A DNA stretch of 64,000 bases from Loigolactobacillus bifermentans DSM 20003 (GCF_001434575.1 NZ_AZDA01000121.1:30117-94116), one strand, 5' to 3'. Numbered from the stretch's first letter, positions 24,988-36,591 are shown. The notes: a model not told the origin generated them from the sequence alone. Program-made: numbers and translations.

Positions 24988-25869
24988 ATGAACTTGTACC
25001 ACCTACGTTATTTTTCGGTACTTGCCAAAACCGAAAACTATACTCAGGCCGCAAACCTGTTAAATATTACACAGCCTAGTCTCAGTAACGCCATTCATTC
25101 ACTTGAAAAAGAAGTTCAAGTGAAATTATTTGCAAAAAAGGGTCGCCGCGTCCAATTAACAGATCCGGGCCATCAATTTGCCAAAGATATTGATCAAGTC
25201 TTAATGCAACTTGACCACAGCGTGGCAGCTTTACAAGCCACCCAGGAAACCACCAGTTTAATTCGTGTCGCAGCCTTACGGACGCTAAGCTCCCGCTGGT
25301 TGCCCCAAATGGTCCAACATTTTCTTACAAGCCATCCCGAAACCGCCAGCCAGTTTAAATTTTCAAATGACACCGGGATGTCGCCTGATATTGTGGAAAG
25401 TCTCCGCCAGGAAAATTATGATGTGGCGTTTTGTTCAAAAGTTGATGATGCCCCTGATATTCAATACACCCCCATTGCTGAACAAGATCTCGTAGTGATC
25501 ACACCGCTGGACCATCCTTTGGCGAAAAAAAAGAGCCTCAACTTAAATGAGACCCTGCCTTATCCGCAAATCACTTTTTCGCCACGCAGTGGTTTATATC
25601 CGATTATTCACCACTTATTTGCAGAGATCGGTCATCAACCACAAAGTGCTTATGCCATTGAAGAAGACCAAGCGGTTGCAGGGATGGTGGCCAACAACTT
25701 TGGAATTGCCGTTTTACCTGCGATGGATAGTCTAAAGGGCATGCCGGTGAAGATCATCCCCCTGACATTCCCAAAATGGCACCGTTTGCTATACATGGTG
25801 ACTTTAAAGCAGCATTACCAAAATCCTTCTGCTCAGGCCTTTATTGATTTTGTACAGGCCCAGGCTTAA
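24988..25869 (+). CDS. LysR-family transcriptional regulator
   Basis: The 293-residue regulator has an N-terminal winged helix (LRYFSVLAKTENYTQAA then LNITQPSLSNAIHSLE, residues 5-40) and a C-terminal periplasmic-binding-type effector domain (from about 90). It is transcribed divergently from the six-gene operon ending at 18709, the classic layout for a LysR regulator controlling its neighbour. The inducer would be expected to be a substrate of that operon. A bidirectional terminator follows. Confidence 0.9.
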   Translation: MNLYHLRYFSVLAKTENYTQAANLLNITQPSLSNAIHSLEKEVQVKLFAKKGRRVQLTDPGHQFAKDIDQVLMQLDHSVAALQATQETTSLIRVAALRTLSSRWLPQMVQHFLTSHPETASQFKFSNDTGMSPDIVESLRQENYDVAFCSKVDDAPDIQYTPIAEQDLVVITPLDHPLAKKKSLNLNETLPYPQITFSPRSGLYPIIHHLFAEIGHQPQSAYAIEEDQAVAGMVANNFGIAVLPAMDSLKGMPVKIIPLTFPKWHRLLYMVTLKQHYQNPSAQAFIDFVQAQA

Positions 25870-25888
25870 CGTTAACTTACTAGTCACC

Positions 25889-25938
25889 AAAAAGAACAGG
25901 TAAACTCACAAAACTGAGTGAGTGCCTGTTCTCTTTTT
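25889..25938. terminator. Bidirectional terminator between lysR-type gene and GGDEF gene
   Basis: AGAACAGG/CCTGTTCT arms with an additional ACTCA/GAGT pair, A-run before and T-run after. Confidence 0.75.
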
Positions 25939-27109
25939 ACTTTAGCGTCACGCGATGCTGCTGGGTAAAGTCAAAAATCACCCCACGCACTGTAATGGCA
26001 TTCCGTGACTGCTTAGAATCATATAAATACTTATCCGCACGATTATAAATATCCAGATAATTTTTATCATCTAAAATCGACCGATCTTGTCCCAATGACA
26101 CGGTGATCTGAAAGGTCTCACCTTCATCAGTGGTAAAGCGCAACGCGCCTAGCGCATCATGTACCCGTTTTGAGATCTCAATCGCCCGTTCAAAATTAGC
26201 TGCCGCATCCAGTAGCAAAAAACTGAATTCTTCGCCACCTGTTCGGTAAGTTTTCGATGCATATTCCAAATTAGTCATCAGCTGTTTTAACGTTTGAGCG
26301 ACCTGTTGCAACACATCATTCCCGACTAAATGGCCGTATTGGTCGTTGATCTGCTTAAAATGATCGATGTCTAATGTGTAAAGGGCATAACCACGCTTAG
26401 GATCCGTATGAAAGTTTTGATAAGCAGTTTGGAGGTCTTCGTTAAATACCCGAAAATTGTACAAGCCGGTTAAATCATCGCGCCGGGCTTCTTGGCGTAA
26501 TTTAGCTTGCGTTTTGGTATAACGAAGCTCAAAATACTGAACCATCCATAAAATCACATTGATCACCAAACAAGTGCCGAGCTGCCAAAGCCAACCGACA
26601 TTGATGCCCCCTAAAGAAATGGCATTCATGGTAAAAATCGGTAATGCAAATACCAAACTAAAGGGAAAATAATACAGCGGTTGTTTAACGATTTGCGCAC
26701 CAAATTGCTTCGCAACCAGCATGAGTGCCAGACTGACAACATAAAGCGGTAGCCAGTTCGATACATCCGGTAACCACCAAAACCAAATGATCATAAGTAA
26801 CGCCAAACAATTAAACGTTTTCCAACTGCGTGCCTTCAGTAAGGCAAACATCACGGTACTGATTTGAAAATTAATATAAGTCCACCCAAACCCCGCTTTA
26901 TTCCCTGCTTGACGCATACTCAGTATAGATGCCACATGAAATAGCAACAAAAACGCTACTGTAATGCCAATTAAATAAACCATTCTCAATTTTTTCTGTC
27001 TGGGACGATGAAATTTTGCCGCTTGTAACCAGTTAAACAGCATGGCATAACCAATCAAAACCAGTGTATTTGTAATAAAGGTTACAATCCGAATTTCCCA
27101 ATCAAGCAC
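25937..27109 (-). CDS. Membrane diguanylate cyclase (GGDEF)
   Basis: The 390-residue product has about six N-terminal membrane segments (1-195) and a C-terminal GGDEF domain. The domain keeps DDLTGLYNFR (about 216), the metal Asp in YTLDIDHFKQIND, and the active-site loop reads GGEEF (about 294). No RxxD inhibitory site lies five residues before it. Start is GTG after AAGGAAG. It should make cyclic di-GMP from two GTP. The degenerate EAL protein and polysaccharide synthase about 1-4 kb upstream are the probable targets. Confidence 0.9.
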   Translation of the reverse strand: MLDWEIRIVTFITNTLVLIGYAMLFNWLQAAKFHRPRQKKLRMVYLIGITVAFLLLFHVASILSMRQAGNKAGFGWTYINFQISTVMFALLKARSWKTFNCLALLMIIWFWWLPDVSNWLPLYVVSLALMLVAKQFGAQIVKQPLYYFPFSLVFALPIFTMNAISLGGINVGWLWQLGTCLVINVILWMVQYFELRYTKTQAKLRQEARRDDLTGLYNFRVFNEDLQTAYQNFHTDPKRGYALYTLDIDHFKQINDQYGHLVGNDVLQQVAQTLKQLMTNLEYASKTYRTGGEEFSFLLLDAAANFERAIEISKRVHDALGALRFTTDEGETFQITVSLGQDRSILDDKNYLDIYNRADKYLYDSKQSRNAITVRGVIFDFTQQHRVTLK

Positions 27110-27160
27110 CTTACCGCTTCCTTCTCTTCCGTCAATTCGTTTTCTGTAACCTGTGGCCTG

Positions 27161-27919
27161 TTATGCCAACGCTGTTAAGCCCATTTTTAACGTTGCCAGA
27201 TCCAACTGGCCCGGTGCTGAAGCGCCGCTTACCGTTGCAAAACTCAACGTTGAGCCCGTTAAAGTACCGCTTAACCGGCTGATACGGCCTAAATCACCCA
27301 TAGCCATCGTAATCAGCGGTTGCGTCAGTTGCTGATCAGCTTGGAGCGTCGCTTGCATTAACGTCAATACATCTTGCGGCTGGTGCGGCATAACGGCCAT
27401 TTTCACGACAGCTGCACTTGTCTCCCCCATCACTTGCAATTGCTGCGTTAAAACGTTTAAAGGGGCAGTGGCTTGAAAATCGTGCTGGCTTAAAATCACC
27501 GGGATACCCTGTGCTTGGGCCGCGATTAAAATAGCTTGTACCACTTGTGAGCCACGGTTAAACTCCACATCTAACGCATCCGCTAAACCAGCCTGACAAA
27601 TTTGAACCAGCAACTGCTGATAAGCCGCTGCTGTCAGTGCCAGTTCACCACCTTCAGCCTGCGTGCGTAACGTCACCAGCATTGGTAAATCTGCTAATGC
27701 TAACCGTAACGCTGCAAAATCAGTTTGTAAGGTGGTAAACGTGCAGTCTTTTAAATAATCGATTCGCCACTCCACTAAGTCAGGTTTGGCAACAACCACC
27801 TGCTCGGCTGCCACCAACAGTTCAGACAAATCCGTGCCAATCAATGGCACACAACTTTTAGGTTGGCCTTGGCCTAAACACACGTTGCCAATTTTTACGC
27901 TTTTCTCCAAATGGTTCAC
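27161..27919 (-). CDS. aroD: Type I 3-dehydroquinate dehydratase
   Basis: The 252-residue class I enzyme converts 3-dehydroquinate to 3-dehydroshikimate through a Schiff base. LVEWRIDYLKD (about 43-53), the catalytic His in ILSQHDFQAT (about 143) and the Schiff-base Lys in AVVKMAVMP (about 169) are all present. It lies 2 kb from the quinate/shikimate-type operon, separated by the GGDEF gene, on the same strand. It could serve biosynthesis or join the neighbouring dehydrogenases in quinate catabolism. Confidence 0.9.
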   Translation of the reverse strand: MNHLEKSVKIGNVCLGQGQPKSCVPLIGTDLSELLVAAEQVVVAKPDLVEWRIDYLKDCTFTTLQTDFAALRLALADLPMLVTLRTQAEGGELALTAAAYQQLLVQICQAGLADALDVEFNRGSQVVQAILIAAQAQGIPVILSQHDFQATAPLNVLTQQLQVMGETSAAVVKMAVMPHQPQDVLTLMQATLQADQQLTQPLITMAMGDLGRISRLSGTLTGSTLSFATVSGASAPGQLDLATLKMGLTALA

Positions 27920-28168
27920 CTCGTTTTATTACCTAATTCTCATTTTATCTGAAAAAGCGATTACAGTTCAAGTCACAATCGCTAATTGGTTCACCTTTAT
28001 ACCTTACTTAAATAATCTCACCACTTTTTAATGCTAACTGATTTGAAAATCCCCTTAGCAACCTAGCAGTGGCAGCTATCGCATTTTAAATTGGTATAGC
28101 CGATAACAACTTGTTCAGTTTAGCTGGCAAATATGACCAAAGCGTGATGTTTATCTGAAGAATAGATC

Positions 28169-28193
28169 AAAATAGGCCTTCTTAAAAGGCCTA
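28169..28193 (-). terminator. Terminator of the exopolysaccharide operon
   Basis: TAGGCCTT/AAGGCCTA hairpin followed by TTTT, overlapping the stop of the glycosyltransferase gene. Confidence 0.65.
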
Positions 28194-29510
28194 CTTCTTT
28201 TTTAACATCGCTTGGCGCTTCGGACTCACCCAAGTACCCGAACCATAACCTAAAATTGTTTTTAATGCTGGTATAAACGTCGCTGCAATGGTAATCGGAT
28301 TCACCATCCAAAAAAATAACATGTAAAGCGGTGCAAATATCAGATACTTCAACTTAGCTGCATGGTGATCTAAAATCAGTGCCGCTAATAATTGGAAAAA
28401 ACCTGCAAAAATTTCAAACGTGACAAAAACAAAGGACATTTCAATGGCATGGGTAAATCGTTCCCAATTACCAGTCATTGCAAAGTATAACAATGTGGTC
28501 GCAAAAATAATTGTGGTCAGAATAAAGAAAAACGACCAGACAATTGATAATGTGGAATCCACAAACATAGACATCTGGTAGCGATGCGCAATCGGATGTC
28601 GTAAGAATTTCTTGATATTAGTCAACCACACCTCGGTCCCACCCTGGGCCCAACGTTTACGCTGCTTATAAAGATCACCAATGGTCTCAGGTACATTCAT
28701 ATGAAAGACAATATTTGGTGCAAATCGCGGCACCGCACCAATCATTTGATGGTCCCAGGCAATACTAATATCTTCAGTTGCTCGATTTTGCCGAAAACCA
28801 CCAACATCGATTAAAAACGACTTACGATACATCGTATTTGCACCAGAATAAGCATACATCGAATCATTCACCGCTGCTTGGCTGCGCTTGATAACCCCAA
28901 CAATACTGGAAAACTCCACTGTTTGTGATTTACAAATTAACTTCGTTCGATTTTGCACATCCATATTAGCCGTTACAGCACTGGTATTCATATCACGATC
29001 ATGAATAAAATAGTTCATATATTTCATCAGCGCATCTGGTTCAGGAATAGTATCTGCGTCATTGCTGAGAATATATTCCCCCTTGGCAAAATACATCCCA
29101 ATATTAAAAGCATGCGCTTTTCCCTTATTTTTAACGATTTCAATCATGCGTAACCGAGGATATTGCTGCTCTAAACGTTGAATAATTTCTCCAGTTCGAT
29201 CCGTGGAACCATCGTTCATCACGAGGATTTCATAATTGGCATAGTTTAGCTCATTGAACAAATAAGTGATGGTGGATTCAATCATCACTTCCTCATTGTG
29301 CGCTGGAATCATAATCGTCACCAACGGCTGCTTTTCAGGCGATAATTGGGTCCATTTATTGTCCTCATGATTTGGTCGCAACCAACGATAGGACAGCGCA
29401 CCAAAAAACCAGAAAAAAGCCCCCATAATCGGATAGAGGCACAAAATGAGTAATGCAATTGTTGTAATGGTATGGAACGGTGTATTTTCAAAAATATGAT
29501 CAATCATCAC
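28191..29510 (-). CDS. Processive family 2 glycosyltransferase, PgaC/IcaA-like
   Basis: The 439-residue membrane glycosyltransferase has one N-terminal helix, a GT-A domain (about 65-300) and three or four C-terminal helices. Catalytic motifs are MNDGSTDRT (about 103), SNDADT (about 155), TEDISIAWD (about 245) and QRKRW (about 285), the D,D,D,QxxRW set of processive synthases such as poly-N-acetylglucosamine or cellulose synthases. Polymer identity is not certain. Its start directly follows the PgaD-like gene, and the whole operon is linked to c-di-GMP proteins. Confidence 0.88.
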   Translation of the reverse strand: MMIDHIFENTPFHTITTIALLILCLYPIMGAFFWFFGALSYRWLRPNHEDNKWTQLSPEKQPLVTIMIPAHNEEVMIESTITYLFNELNYANYEILVMNDGSTDRTGEIIQRLEQQYPRLRMIEIVKNKGKAHAFNIGMYFAKGEYILSNDADTIPEPDALMKYMNYFIHDRDMNTSAVTANMDVQNRTKLICKSQTVEFSSIVGVIKRSQAAVNDSMYAYSGANTMYRKSFLIDVGGFRQNRATEDISIAWDHQMIGAVPRFAPNIVFHMNVPETIGDLYKQRKRWAQGGTEVWLTNIKKFLRHPIAHRYQMSMFVDSTLSIVWSFFFILTTIIFATTLLYFAMTGNWERFTHAIEMSFVFVTFEIFAGFFQLLAALILDHHAAKLKYLIFAPLYMLFFWMVNPITIAATFIPALKTILGYGSGTWVSPKRQAMLKKK

Positions 29511-30020
29511 TTACCTCATACTATCCAGATGCTGTTTTTCAAATAATTCATGAATTTGATTCGTATCTAAATTTTGATTGGCTTCTACTTGGTAATTGCG
29601 GCAATTCTGCCGAAATTCAGGGCTGCCAAAGCGTTGATTCATAAATTGATCCAATTCTGTTTCCCGCGCCTTTTGGCGAATCGGATCAAATGTTGGCCAT
29701 TGTTCCACTAAGCGATCTCGCTTGCGGACTTGAATAATCGTCATGGAGACGGTAAAAATCAATGCAACGGCAGCCAAAAATAACAATACTACACCAATAA
29801 ACTGAATTTCATAGATGCCCTCGCGATAGCGCCAAAGTGGCTGCACCCAACCAAAACGCACACCAATATAGCTGATTACTGTGATTGCAATTGGTATGAA
29901 TACACACAGCCAGCCTAATAACGCCATCAAGGTTTGCCATACCTTCAGTCCTAAATGCCCCTCGGCAAAATAATCATCGGTATACAATTGTTGTGAATAT
30001 TTACCTTTTTCTTGCACCAT
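29511..30020 (-). CDS. Small membrane partner of the glycosyltransferase, PgaD-like
   Basis: The 169-residue protein has two membrane segments (about 25-55 and 73-98) and a long charged cytosolic C-terminus. Size, topology and tight coupling to the synthase gene (no gap) match PgaD/IcaD-type accessory subunits, though similarity is not obvious by eye. In PNAG synthases this subunit works with the synthase to bind c-di-GMP. Confidence 0.6.
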   Translation of the reverse strand: MVQEKGKYSQQLYTDDYFAEGHLGLKVWQTLMALLGWLCVFIPIAITVISYIGVRFGWVQPLWRYREGIYEIQFIGVVLLFLAAVALIFTVSMTIIQVRKRDRLVEQWPTFDPIRQKARETELDQFMNQRFGSPEFRQNCRNYQVEANQNLDTNQIHELFEKQHLDSMR

Positions 30021-30034
30021 TATTCACACTTCCT

Positions 30035-30832
30035 TTACTGCAACGGATTAACTGGGCGACCAAAGCGATAACCTTGGCGTAAATTAATATGTAGCTGTTC
30101 AGCTAAGGCTTCATCTTCATCATTTTCAATCCCGGTTAACACCAAATCAATATGCTTTTCCAATGCAAATCGATGCCAAAATTGCAAATTAAGATCCAAC
30201 CATTCAGTTCGATTCTTTTTACGAAAACTGCGCATTGAGCACTTCAATGTGTTGATGACTGGCATCATCCACTCAATACTACTTAAATCCGCATTGTCAG
30301 CCCCAACATGATCAATTTCAAATAGCATGCCATAAGCTTGGCCACGCTGAATACAATTTAGAAAATATCTTTTATGGGCATAATGTTCATTTGGCAACAC
30401 ATTCAGCTCTACTGCCAATTTCATCGGTGTAATCTTCGAGATTGCCCAACGCACAAAATAATCAAATTCAGGGCTAATAATTTGTTCATAACTTAAATTG
30501 ATCGATAACTGAATCGGTTCTGTCGGCAATGACTTAAAAGTCGATTCCAACAAAAAAATCACACGCTGTAATGGCAAGGTATCCAGTTGTTTGGGCAACT
30601 GCCATGAACCGTCGGGTTGGTGCTGGCGCAATAAGCATTCATAGCCGATTAATGCCCCTGTGTGATCAACCTGTTTTTGAATAAAATAACGTAATTCTAA
30701 CTCTTTTTTACCTAAATAATTATTGGAACGCTGACGTGAATGATAAAAATAAATACCAATAATCACCGCACTTGAAATCAAGAGTAAGATGGTTAACCAG
30801 AATAATAAAATTTTAAGATCATCTAATAACAT
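30035..30832 (-). CDS. Membrane-anchored degenerate EAL-domain protein
   Basis: The 265-residue product has one N-terminal membrane helix (8-28) and an EAL-like domain. The signature reads YECLLR (about 63), SINLSYEQI is kept (about 108), ELTE-like is ELNV (about 141), the DFG-type loop reads EIDHVGADN, LKID reads LKCS (Asp lost), and the end QGYRFGRPVNP is typical. Loss of metal ligands predicts no phosphodiesterase activity, so a c-di-GMP receptor role regulating the adjacent polysaccharide synthase is proposed. Confidence 0.75.
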   Translation of the reverse strand: MLLDDLKILLFWLTILLLISSAVIIGIYFYHSRQRSNNYLGKKELELRYFIQKQVDHTGALIGYECLLRQHQPDGSWQLPKQLDTLPLQRVIFLLESTFKSLPTEPIQLSINLSYEQIISPEFDYFVRWAISKITPMKLAVELNVLPNEHYAHKRYFLNCIQRGQAYGMLFEIDHVGADNADLSSIEWMMPVINTLKCSMRSFRKKNRTEWLDLNLQFWHRFALEKHIDLVLTGIENDEDEALAEQLHINLRQGYRFGRPVNPLQ

Positions 30833-30844
30833 CTTTTCCCCTCT

Positions 30845-33022
<2,178 letters not shown>

Positions 33023-33054
33023 CTAATGCCCATTTCATTGATTTTTCAAGGTCC

Positions 33055-33083
33055 AGTATAACAGATTTTACCAGTGGTATACA
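33055..33083 (-). promoter_or_regulatory. Putative promoter of the exopolysaccharide operon
   Basis: Minus-strand TGTATA, 17-nt spacer, TATACT (33060-33055), about 36 nt before the ATG at 33019. Confidence 0.4.
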
Positions 33084-33231
33084 CCTATTCTAGGTGATTT
33101 CATAGAAACACCTTTTTCAACTTGGTTGATCTGACTGTCAATTGGATCCGAACTAACCCGATGCCGCTATCCTGTGATCTACAAAGCTTTTTCGCAACTT
33201 ATTTCCTTTCTGCAGCAAATCATGCTAACAC

Positions 33232-33270
33232 AAAAAAGCCTCTGAATTCAAACGATATTCAGAGACTTTT
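33232..33270 (-). terminator. Terminator of the LysM protein gene
   Basis: CTCTGAAT/ATTCAGAG hairpin followed by a T-run on the minus strand. Confidence 0.7.
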
Positions 33271-33309
33271 CTAATAAGCACAATGCAAACCAAACAGGAT
33301 GCCTTTAGC

Positions 33310-34971
33310 TTACCACCAACCGTTAGCTTGACGGAAAGCAATTGCTGCAGAGATACTGCCGTAGCGCGAAACAGCATAGTTTACTAAACCAGCTGTTTGC
33401 GTGGCAACAGAACCGTAGCCCCATGATTCTTTGGTTTGGCCTAAACCGTGATAACCGTTTGGTGAAACGGCATTCGGATTACCACCAGATTCTGGCATCA
33501 CAATGGCAGACCACAATTGGGCTGTCCCACCGGCAGCAATAAATTGGCTATAAACAGAGCCACTAGATGCTGTTGAGGTGCTTGTTGTCGTCGTGCTAGC
33601 AGCACTTGAGGCAGCAGCTGTTGAAGCAGCCGCTGCAGACTTAGCTGCAGCGCTAGAAGCGGCATAAGAAGACTGAGCAGCAGCTGAACGAGCAGCGGCA
33701 GCATTCGCAGCTGAGGTCGCTGCGCTTTGAGCGGCAGCACTTGAAGCGGCAGCTGATTGTGCGGCAGCGGCATTGGCTGCTGAAGTTGCGGCTGACTGAG
33801 CAGCGGCACTGGAAGCAGCAACTGAAGCGTTAGCGGCTGAAGTAGCAGCGCTTTGAGCAGCAGCACTTGAAGCGGCCAGTGAAGCGTTAGCCATTGAAGT
33901 TGCAGCACTTTGCGCTGCAGCACTTGAAGCGGCCAATGAAGCATTCGCTGTTGAAGTGGCTGCGCTTTGGGCAGCTGTACTAGAAGCTGCGGCTGACTGA
34001 GCAGCTGCGGCATTGGCGGCGGATGTTGCTGAGCTTTGAGCTGCGGAAGCGTTGGCCGCTGATGTGGCCGCACTGGAGGCAGCCAATGACGCGTTGGCTG
34101 CGGCCGTGGCTGTGCTTTGGGCAGCAGCGCTGGAGGCATTGGCAACAGAAGTCGCTGTACTCTGGGCAGCAGCCGAGTTAGCCGCAAGCGTTGCTGCTGA
34201 TTGTGCGGCAGCACTGGAAGCAGCTGAAGCGTTGGCAGCGGCAGTAGCAGCACTTTGCGCTGCAGCGCTAGAAGCATTGGCAATTGAAGTCGCCGTACTT
34301 TGGGCAGCAGCACTTGACGCTGCAACATTGGCGGCGGCTGTAGCAGAACTAGCAGCTGCTAATGAAGCATTGGCCGCTGATGTGGCTGCGCTTTGGGCAG
34401 CAGCACTAGAAGCAGCGTTGGCCGCCGCTGTAACAGCAGCTTGATCGGTTGCTTGACTCGTTGGTGTAGCACTAGAGGCGGCAGTAGATTGTGTTGCTGT
34501 CCCAGCAGTCTGAGTCACTGTTGTCTGTTGACTTGGTGTCGTGGTCACATGATAGCTGGTCATCACTTGACCATCTGCAGCTTCCCAAGTAATTTGGGCG
34601 TTATCTTTGGTACCGGTCATCACCATCTTGGTGCCGATCTGCAACAAATGTTCATCTGTTGTTTGCTTGACAACGGATGGGTTAACCCCGATCTCCTTTA
34701 AACTCTCAACGATTGTTGAATATGTATCGCCTTCTTTAACCGTGTAAGACTGCTTGGTTGCCGTCTGTTCACGATTCATATCGGCTTTAATTTGATCAAC
34801 TGAACGAGCTTTCCAAGTCGCGGCTTGGGCGTCAGTGCCCTGTTTCAAGACCCCAACAGCGCCAAGACCTAAAACGGTCATCCCTGAAACCAACCAACGT
34901 CTGCCAGATTTATAAAGTTTAAAGCGTTTTTGTTCATTTTGTCGATGATATGTTGTGTTACGACTTTCCAT
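33310..34971 (-). CDS. LysM cell-wall protein with long Ala/Ser repeat and aggregation-promoting-factor-like C-terminus
   Basis: The 553-residue secreted protein has four parts. A KxYKxGKxW-type signal (RFKLYKSGRRWL, about 17-28) and hydrophobic segment end near ADA/QA at 50. One LysM domain spans about 77-125. A low-complexity region (about 165-465) is built of SSAAAQSAATSAANAS-like units. The C-terminal ~80 residues (SAIVMPESGGNPNAVSPNGYHGLGQ) resemble the aggregation-promoting-factor / lysozyme-like domain with its catalytic-type Glu. AGAAGGAG precedes the ATG. A wall-bound muralytic or aggregation role is likely. Confidence 0.85.
   Translation of the reverse strand: MESRNTTYHRQNEQKRFKLYKSGRRWLVSGMTVLGLGAVGVLKQGTDAQAATWKARSVDQIKADMNREQTATKQSYTVKEGDTYSTIVESLKEIGVNPSVVKQTTDEHLLQIGTKMVMTGTKDNAQITWEAADGQVMTSYHVTTTPSQQTTVTQTAGTATQSTAASSATPTSQATDQAAVTAAANAASSAAAQSAATSAANASLAAASSATAAANVAASSAAAQSTATSIANASSAAAQSAATAAANASAASSAAAQSAATLAANSAAAQSTATSVANASSAAAQSTATAAANASLAASSAATSAANASAAQSSATSAANAAAAQSAAASSTAAQSAATSTANASLAASSAAAQSAATSMANASLAASSAAAQSAATSAANASVAASSAAAQSAATSAANAAAAQSAAASSAAAQSAATSAANAAAARSAAAQSSYAASSAAAKSAAAASTAAASSAASTTTTSTSTASSGSVYSQFIAAGGTAQLWSAIVMPESGGNPNAVSPNGYHGLGQTKESWGYGSVATQTAGLVNYAVSRYGSISAAIAFRQANGWW
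33600..34440. repeat. Degenerate tandem repeat encoding Ala/Ser/Gln/Thr/Asn units
   Basis: About 840 bp of GCAGC-rich imperfect repeats encoding roughly 18-19-residue units. Long open frames on other frames and strands here are by-products of the composition. Confidence 0.8.
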
Positions 34972-35237
34972 GCTGATAACTCCTTCTAATCGAAAATTTG
35001 ATTACAATTCACCAATTTTAATGTTAACTGTTTTATATTATAGCGCATTTCGAACCAGTTCGTCACTAAAATTTAGCACGCTTTTCACACATTCGCAAAT
35101 TTTAACCCGCATACTTTCAATTAAAGTCTGATCAAACCAACAATTTCAATATAAAAATACAAAATCGTATTTTCACATTTTAAATGATCTATTTTCAATC
35201 ATTGTGCGCGACGCTAACCACTTAAAAGAGCAAAAAT

Positions 35238-35266
35238 AAAAAGGCTCAGAGTCAGCAGACTCCAAG
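35238..35266 (-). terminator. Terminator of the amino-acid ABC operon
   Basis: CTTGGAGTC/GACTCTGAG 9-bp hairpin with a TGCT loop, followed by CCTTTTTATTTTT. The gap 34972-35278 otherwise holds only the LysM gene's upstream region; no gene is seen. Confidence 0.7.
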
Positions 35267-35278
35267 TCTTCAACTGCA

Positions 35279-35935
35279 TTAAGCACTTAACCGCCGATCT
35301 AACAAACGAGACAATAGTGATAATGCATAACAAACAATAAAGTACAAAATGGCCAACATCACAAACATCGGAATGACATAGTTGGTATTTTGACCATAAA
35401 TGATCTGTGCGTGATACATCAATTCTGGCAACATGATAATCGTGGCCAGTGAGGTATCCTTGATCAACGAAACGAATTGGCTAACCAATGGCGGGATCAT
35501 TTTCTTGATGGCCTGTGGTAATACGATGCGCCACATCGTTTGGGCGTAAGACAGCCCAACTGACCGGGCACCTTCCATTTGGCCAGGATCAACTGCTGCG
35601 ATCCCACTGCGAATGATTTCGGCGACCATAGCAGATTCAAACACTGTCATCGCTAAAATCGTGGCTGGAATCACATCTGGCTTCAAACCAAGATTTGGTA
35701 ACCCAAAATAGGTAAAGAAGATGATCAACAGCAATGGTAAGTTCCGAATAATGTCGATGACAAACCCAACAATCGGTGATAAATATTTGATATTCACATA
35801 ACGTAATAGGCCTAAACAACCACCAATGATAAAGCTAAAGACAATGGAGACGACGGAAACCAATACCGTCACGCCTAACCCTTGCAAGAGATAGTGCATG
35901 TTTAGCCATGAATAAGCGTGAATAAAGTTTTGCAT
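35279..35935 (-). CDS. Amino-acid ABC transporter permease
   Basis: The 218-residue HisM/GlnP-type inner-membrane permease has about five helices. The coupling loop contains EGARSVGLSYAQTMWRIVLPQAIKKMIPPLVSQF (positions about 130-163, key residues E-A-A/S-x3-G-x9-L-P). It pairs with the similar permease upstream to form the translocation pore of a polar amino-acid importer. Last gene of the operon. Confidence 0.9.
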   Translation of the reverse strand: MQNFIHAYSWLNMHYLLQGLGVTVLVSVVSIVFSFIIGGCLGLLRYVNIKYLSPIVGFVIDIIRNLPLLLIIFFTYFGLPNLGLKPDVIPATILAMTVFESAMVAEIIRSGIAAVDPGQMEGARSVGLSYAQTMWRIVLPQAIKKMIPPLVSQFVSLIKDTSLATIIMLPELMYHAQIIYGQNTNYVIPMFVMLAILYFIVCYALSLLSRLLDRRLSA

Positions 35936-35950
35936 AACCAGTCCCCCTTC

Positions 35951-36589
35951 CTAAGCCCAACGTTTTTCGAGATACCGCATGAAGTAGCTTAACGGTAAGG
36001 TCAAAACTAAATACAACAGTCCAATGACAATGTATGTATCCGTTGTGTTAAATGTTGTTGAAACGATCAAGTTCCCTTGATACATCAAATCAAAACCAGC
36101 AACAAAGGCTAAAACAGAAGAGTTCTTCACCAAATTAATGAACTGGTTGCCCAATGGTGGGATCGTGATCTTAATGGCTTGCGGGAAGATAATGTGGGTC
36201 ATCGCTTGTAAGTAGCTTAACCCATTTGAGCGTGCGGCTTCCATCTGGCCTTCATCAACGGCTTCGATTCCAGCCCGCACGGTTTCAGCAATGAACGCCG
36301 ACGTATAGATCGTTAAACCAATTGTCCCTGAAGTGAACCCATTGACCTTGGCGATATACATGGGAATGACCACGTAAAAGAACATGGTAATGACCAATAA
36401 CGGGATATTCCGGAAAACTTCAACATAAATTTTCCCGATTACGCGGAGCGCTTTATAAGGACTGATCTCCAACAAAGCAAATACCGTTCCGATCACCAAG
36501 CTGCCGACCAAGGCCACCAAACTTGAACCTAACGTGAAGAGTAAGCCAGACCAGAGATCTGACCAATGTTGCGTCAAAATATTCAGCAT
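35951..36589 (-). CDS. Amino-acid ABC transporter permease
   Basis: The 212-residue permease paralogue of the following gene has the coupling loop EAARSNGLSYLQAMTHIIFP at about 130-149. It starts 2 nt from the binding-protein stop. Heteromeric permease pairs are usual for glutamate/glutamine importers. Confidence 0.9.
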   Translation of the reverse strand: MLNILTQHWSDLWSGLLFTLGSSLVALVGSLVIGTVFALLEISPYKALRVIGKIYVEVFRNIPLLVITMFFYVVIPMYIAKVNGFTSGTIGLTIYTSAFIAETVRAGIEAVDEGQMEAARSNGLSYLQAMTHIIFPQAIKITIPPLGNQFINLVKNSSVLAFVAGFDLMYQGNLIVSTTFNTTDTYIVIGLLYLVLTLPLSYFMRYLEKRWA

Positions 36590-36591
36590 GA

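Noticed and set aside
30035..30832. Active c-di-GMP phosphodiesterase
   Set aside because: EAL reads ECL, and the Asp of the LKID motif is absent (LKCS), so catalysis is unlikely.
33498..34444. Long open frames in alternative frames across the LysM gene
   Set aside because: They arise from the GCAGC repeat composition; the encoded proteins are repetitive Leu/Gln or Ala strings without start signals.
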